Below, in pieces: positions 62,053 through 64,000 of a stretch of 64,000 nucleotides of DNA (position 1 is its first letter; each line of letters begins with the position of its first letter). The position numbers and the translations under genes are program-made. The stretch is taken from assembly GCA_036676195.1 (NCBI GenBank), contig JAKFDK010000053.1, forward strand, positions 1-64,000, given 5' to 3'. The notes under the pieces are model-generated. The model searched no databases. It had not been told where the DNA came from and saw only the letters and a program-made list of their open reading frames with translations. Source of the stretch: JAKFDK01 sp036676195 (GTDB lineage Bacteria > Bacillota > Sulfobacillia > Symbiobacteriales > ZC4RG38).

Positions 62053-63021
62053 CTATGGCACCCGCACTCGCAGAAGTTCCAAGCGGCCTTCTACTTCAAA
62101 AACCCCTAAATTCGCCGGCACCAGTACGGCCTGGCCCGCGCTGATCTCAGCACGCCCCCCGTTCCAGGTGATTGCACCCTGTCCGTTGCACACCAATAGG
62201 GCGTCGAAGCTCACATTGTTAGTGCGCTGCAGCAAAAGGCCGTCACATTGGGCGCGGTCCACGTGGAAAAAGGGGCAGCGTACAAGCGAATTCCAATGAT
62301 TATTGGGGGCAAGTTGGACACGGAGTGCTTTCCTGGGGGATTCATAACGTGTTACGCGCAGGGCGTGCTCCAGATGCAGCTCGCGGGGTCTTCCGTCAAG
62401 GCCAAGCCGATCGTAATCGTAAAGCCTGTATGTGGTATCGGAGCTCTGCTGCACTTCCGCAACCACCATACCTGCTCCCAGGGCGTGAATAGTACCGGCC
62501 GGCACATAAAAGACGTCGCCGGCGGAGACCGGCACACGTCGCAGCCATTCCCGCACCTGCCCGGTGCCGAGAGCACCAGCAAGGGTGTGTTGCGCCGCAC
62601 CTTCCTGGAGACCGTATACGATCTCCGCACCGGGGTTGGCCTCCAGGACGTACCACATTTCCGTTTTACCCGACTCCCCCGGAGAAAGTCCCGCATAGGA
62701 GTCGTCCGGGTGCACCTGCACGCTCAGATCCTGGCGCGCATCAAGTAGTTTGATCAAAATCGGCAGGCGACCCCCGGGTCCTGTGCTACCACCGGTGCCC
62801 AGAAGGGCGGCTCTATAGTCTCGCCGCACTTGGGCAAGGGTCTGGCCGGCCAAGAACCCGTTCACCACTATGTTCGTATCCTGACCATGGTCCCCCAGCA
62901 CCCAGGCCTCCCCAATGGGGCCTGCAGGTAGACCAGCCCCAAAAAAGCGCTCCAGCCTACGGCCGCCCCAGAGGCGCTCCTTGAAGAGCGGTTCCAGGAG
63001 GAGCGGGTAGAGGTCAAGCAT
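62053..63021 (-). CDS. manA: Mannose-6-phosphate isomerase, class I
   Basis: ManA converts fructose-6-phosphate to mannose-6-phosphate, the entry to GDP-mannose. The 322-residue cupin protein has the zinc-binding LSVQVHPDDSYA, the Glu in KTEMWYVLEA, and the His in VPAGTIHALGAGMVVAEVQQ. I chose ATG 63021, which has GGAGG eight bases upstream; the frame opens at a TTG 63036 that overlaps this site. It lies on the strand opposite manC, gmd and fcl but completes their pathway except for phosphomannomutase. Confidence 0.93.
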   Translation of the reverse strand: MLDLYPLLLEPLFKERLWGGRRLERFFGAGLPAGPIGEAWVLGDHGQDTNIVVNGFLAGQTLAQVRRDYRAALLGTGGSTGPGGRLPILIKLLDARQDLSVQVHPDDSYAGLSPGESGKTEMWYVLEANPGAEIVYGLQEGAAQHTLAGALGTGQVREWLRRVPVSAGDVFYVPAGTIHALGAGMVVAEVQQSSDTTYRLYDYDRLGLDGRPRELHLEHALRVTRYESPRKALRVQLAPNNHWNSLVRCPFFHVDRAQCDGLLLQRTNNVSFDALLVCNGQGAITWNGGRAEISAGQAVLVPANLGVFEVEGRLELLRVRVP

Positions 63022-63085
63022 GATGGTTGCCTCCAATATGCTTCATGGTAAGCATATTTGGGCAACTGGACCTTCAAATCCTGTT

Positions 63086-64000
63086 TCACCCGGCCACTTC
63101 TGCCGCCTGTCCGAGCACGGGCGCCAGCGGGTTCACTCGCAGAGACAGGATCCACGGCTTGCGCGCCAGCCGCTGCTGACCAGCCAGGGCGCCCTGCCGC
63201 TCGTAAATGAGATACATCCAGATGTCGGCCTCTGGCAGGAGCGCCGTTTGTTTTTGTGCCTCCTGCAGGTGGGGGAGAGCCACCTCATACCGACCGGCTA
63301 GGGCCAGGGCCTGACCAGCTCGCAGGTGCATCGCCGGGGTGTAAGCCGGATAGGCTTGCCGCCACAGATTTTCCCTGGGCTTGGCCCGCCGCTGCTGGTC
63401 CTCCAGCTGGTCCACCAGGCCAGACACTTCGGCCACCAGGCGGCGAGCGTCCGCCCTGTCCCCGGTCAGCACAGCTTTTACCGCCACCTGCACCCCGGCA
63501 CTCAGGGCGTTCTTGTAGTACTCCCCCATGGTCGGCTGCAGCCGCAGTGCATCGCGGGCGGCGGCATAGGCCGCCGGCCAGTCCGCCTGCCGCTCCAGCG
63601 CAACATACAGCCGTGCCGACCACTCGTGGTGGTTCGGGTCAAGCGCTGCCGCCCTTCGCAGGGCGTCCGCCTTCTCCGCCGCCCCTGCCCTAGCCCGGGC
63701 CAGCTCCGCCCACGGTTCGGGATCCAAGGGCATCAGCGACGTCGCTCGCTCCAGCAGCGTCGTCGCCGCCGGGAGCGCGCCCGTCTCCACCAGGCGGGAG
63801 CCCTCTTGCAGGTAATACCCGCCGGCGGCATGCGGGGCGGTCACTATCAGCACCAGTGCGGCTGCCAGGCCGGCCCAGAGTGGGCGCCCGGCCCGGGCCT
63901 GCCCGAGCGCCGGGGCGGCCGTACCCGCCGCCGCCGCCACGATCAGCCACACGGACAGATAGCTCAGGTTAAAATCCACCACGGAGTGGGCGGCAATGGT
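63086..64000 (-). CDS. C-terminal part of an O-antigen ligase-like membrane protein with TPR region (truncated by window)
   Basis: The frame runs off the right end of the window; at least 305 residues remain and the N-terminus is missing. The first visible residues, AAHSVVDFNLSYLSVWL, match the conserved His-Ser-x-x-Asp-Phe and membrane-helix pattern of O-antigen ligase/Wzy-family proteins. Another helix (LWAGLAAALVLIVTAP) follows, and then TPR-like repeats (about 65-290), for example TTLLERATSLMPLDPEPWAE. The GTG at 63982 is probably internal rather than the start. It is 65 bases upstream of manA on the same strand. It may be a second polymerase or ligase. Confidence 0.75.
   Translation of the reverse strand, partial: TIAAHSVVDFNLSYLSVWLIVAAAAGTAAPALGQARAGRPLWAGLAAALVLIVTAPHAAGGYYLQEGSRLVETGALPAATTLLERATSLMPLDPEPWAELARARAGAAEKADALRRAAALDPNHHEWSARLYVALERQADWPAAYAAARDALRLQPTMGEYYKNALSAGVQVAVKAVLTGDRADARRLVAEVSGLVDQLEDQQRRAKPRENLWRQAYPAYTPAMHLRAGQALALAGRYEVALPHLQEAQKQTALLPEADIWMYLIYERQGALAGQQRLARKPWILSLRVNPLAPVLGQAAEVAG

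Overview
The window reads as chromosomal DNA of a GC-rich, spore-forming member of the Firmicutes (Bacillota), most like Symbiobacterium-type lineages. This placement is inferred from gene content. It rests on short-form HisG with HisZ, a GatCAB amidotransferase, a PcrA/LigA pair, a GerD-like germination lipoprotein, an SLH-domain protein, CpsB/CpsD-type phosphatase and kinase, a Firmicutes-type LexA box, and strong AGGAGG ribosome binding sites with many GTG and TTG starts. No rRNA, tRNA or CRISPR array was seen.

Layout. 0-1.8 kb holds a frameshifted DDE transposase. 1.8-3.0 kb (minus) holds a TPR-protein gene followed 18 nt later by a 32-codon exported-peptide gene, an arrangement like Rap/Phr quorum-sensing cassettes. 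3.3-11.2 kb is a complete histidine operon, hisZ-G-D-B-(HA)-F-(IE)-C, with a good sigma-A promoter and a terminator; its HisH glutaminase is fused to HisA rather than to its usual partner HisF. 11.4-17.4 kb holds a GerD-like lipoprotein, a helicase-associated-domain gene split by one in-frame stop, a large membrane sensor kinase with a degenerate HD-GYP module, and PlsC. 17.5-22.2 kb holds pcrA-ligA with an SOS-box-like site upstream. 22.2-24.5 kb holds a structured leader and two orphan oligopeptide-transporter ATPases. A MarR regulator, gatCAB, a MalT/BTAD-type giant regulator, an LD-carboxypeptidase and an RlmD-type methyltransferase follow to 34.4 kb. 34.5-36.9 kb is a small accessory patch with an AlbA_2/Schlafen-type regulator, direct repeats, a long inverted repeat and a DUF488 protein.

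From 37.2 kb to the right end lies a large exopolysaccharide locus. It begins with precursor and control genes (GalU, CpsB phosphatase, SLH protein, Wzz, BY-kinase, ManC, GalE). The phosphosugar transferase that starts the repeat unit comes next. Then come glycosyltransferases, the Wzx flippase, a Wzy-like polymerase and a WcaF-type acetyltransferase. Gmd and Fcl follow, and then, on the opposite strand, a HAD phosphatase, ManA and a truncated O-antigen-ligase-like gene. ManA, ManC, Gmd and Fcl together cover most of the route from fructose-6-P to GDP-L-fucose; phosphomannomutase is not in the window.

Inside this locus, 48.7-52.5 kb carries a tightly packed set: a cyclase-family hydrolase, an acylneuraminate cytidylyltransferase-like enzyme, a PGDH-like dehydrogenase, an SDR, and a DUF115 protein whose GNGPSL motif resembles GT42 sialyltransferases. 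No NeuB-type synthase accompanies it, so it may make and transfer an unusual CMP-activated acid. This set and the TPR/peptide cassette are the best candidates for undescribed biology. The locus also shows turnover: a decayed duplicate of the manC-galE junction, an epimerase fragment, a decayed GT2 gene and an IS1182-like remnant, with visibly AT-richer DNA around 52-59 kb.
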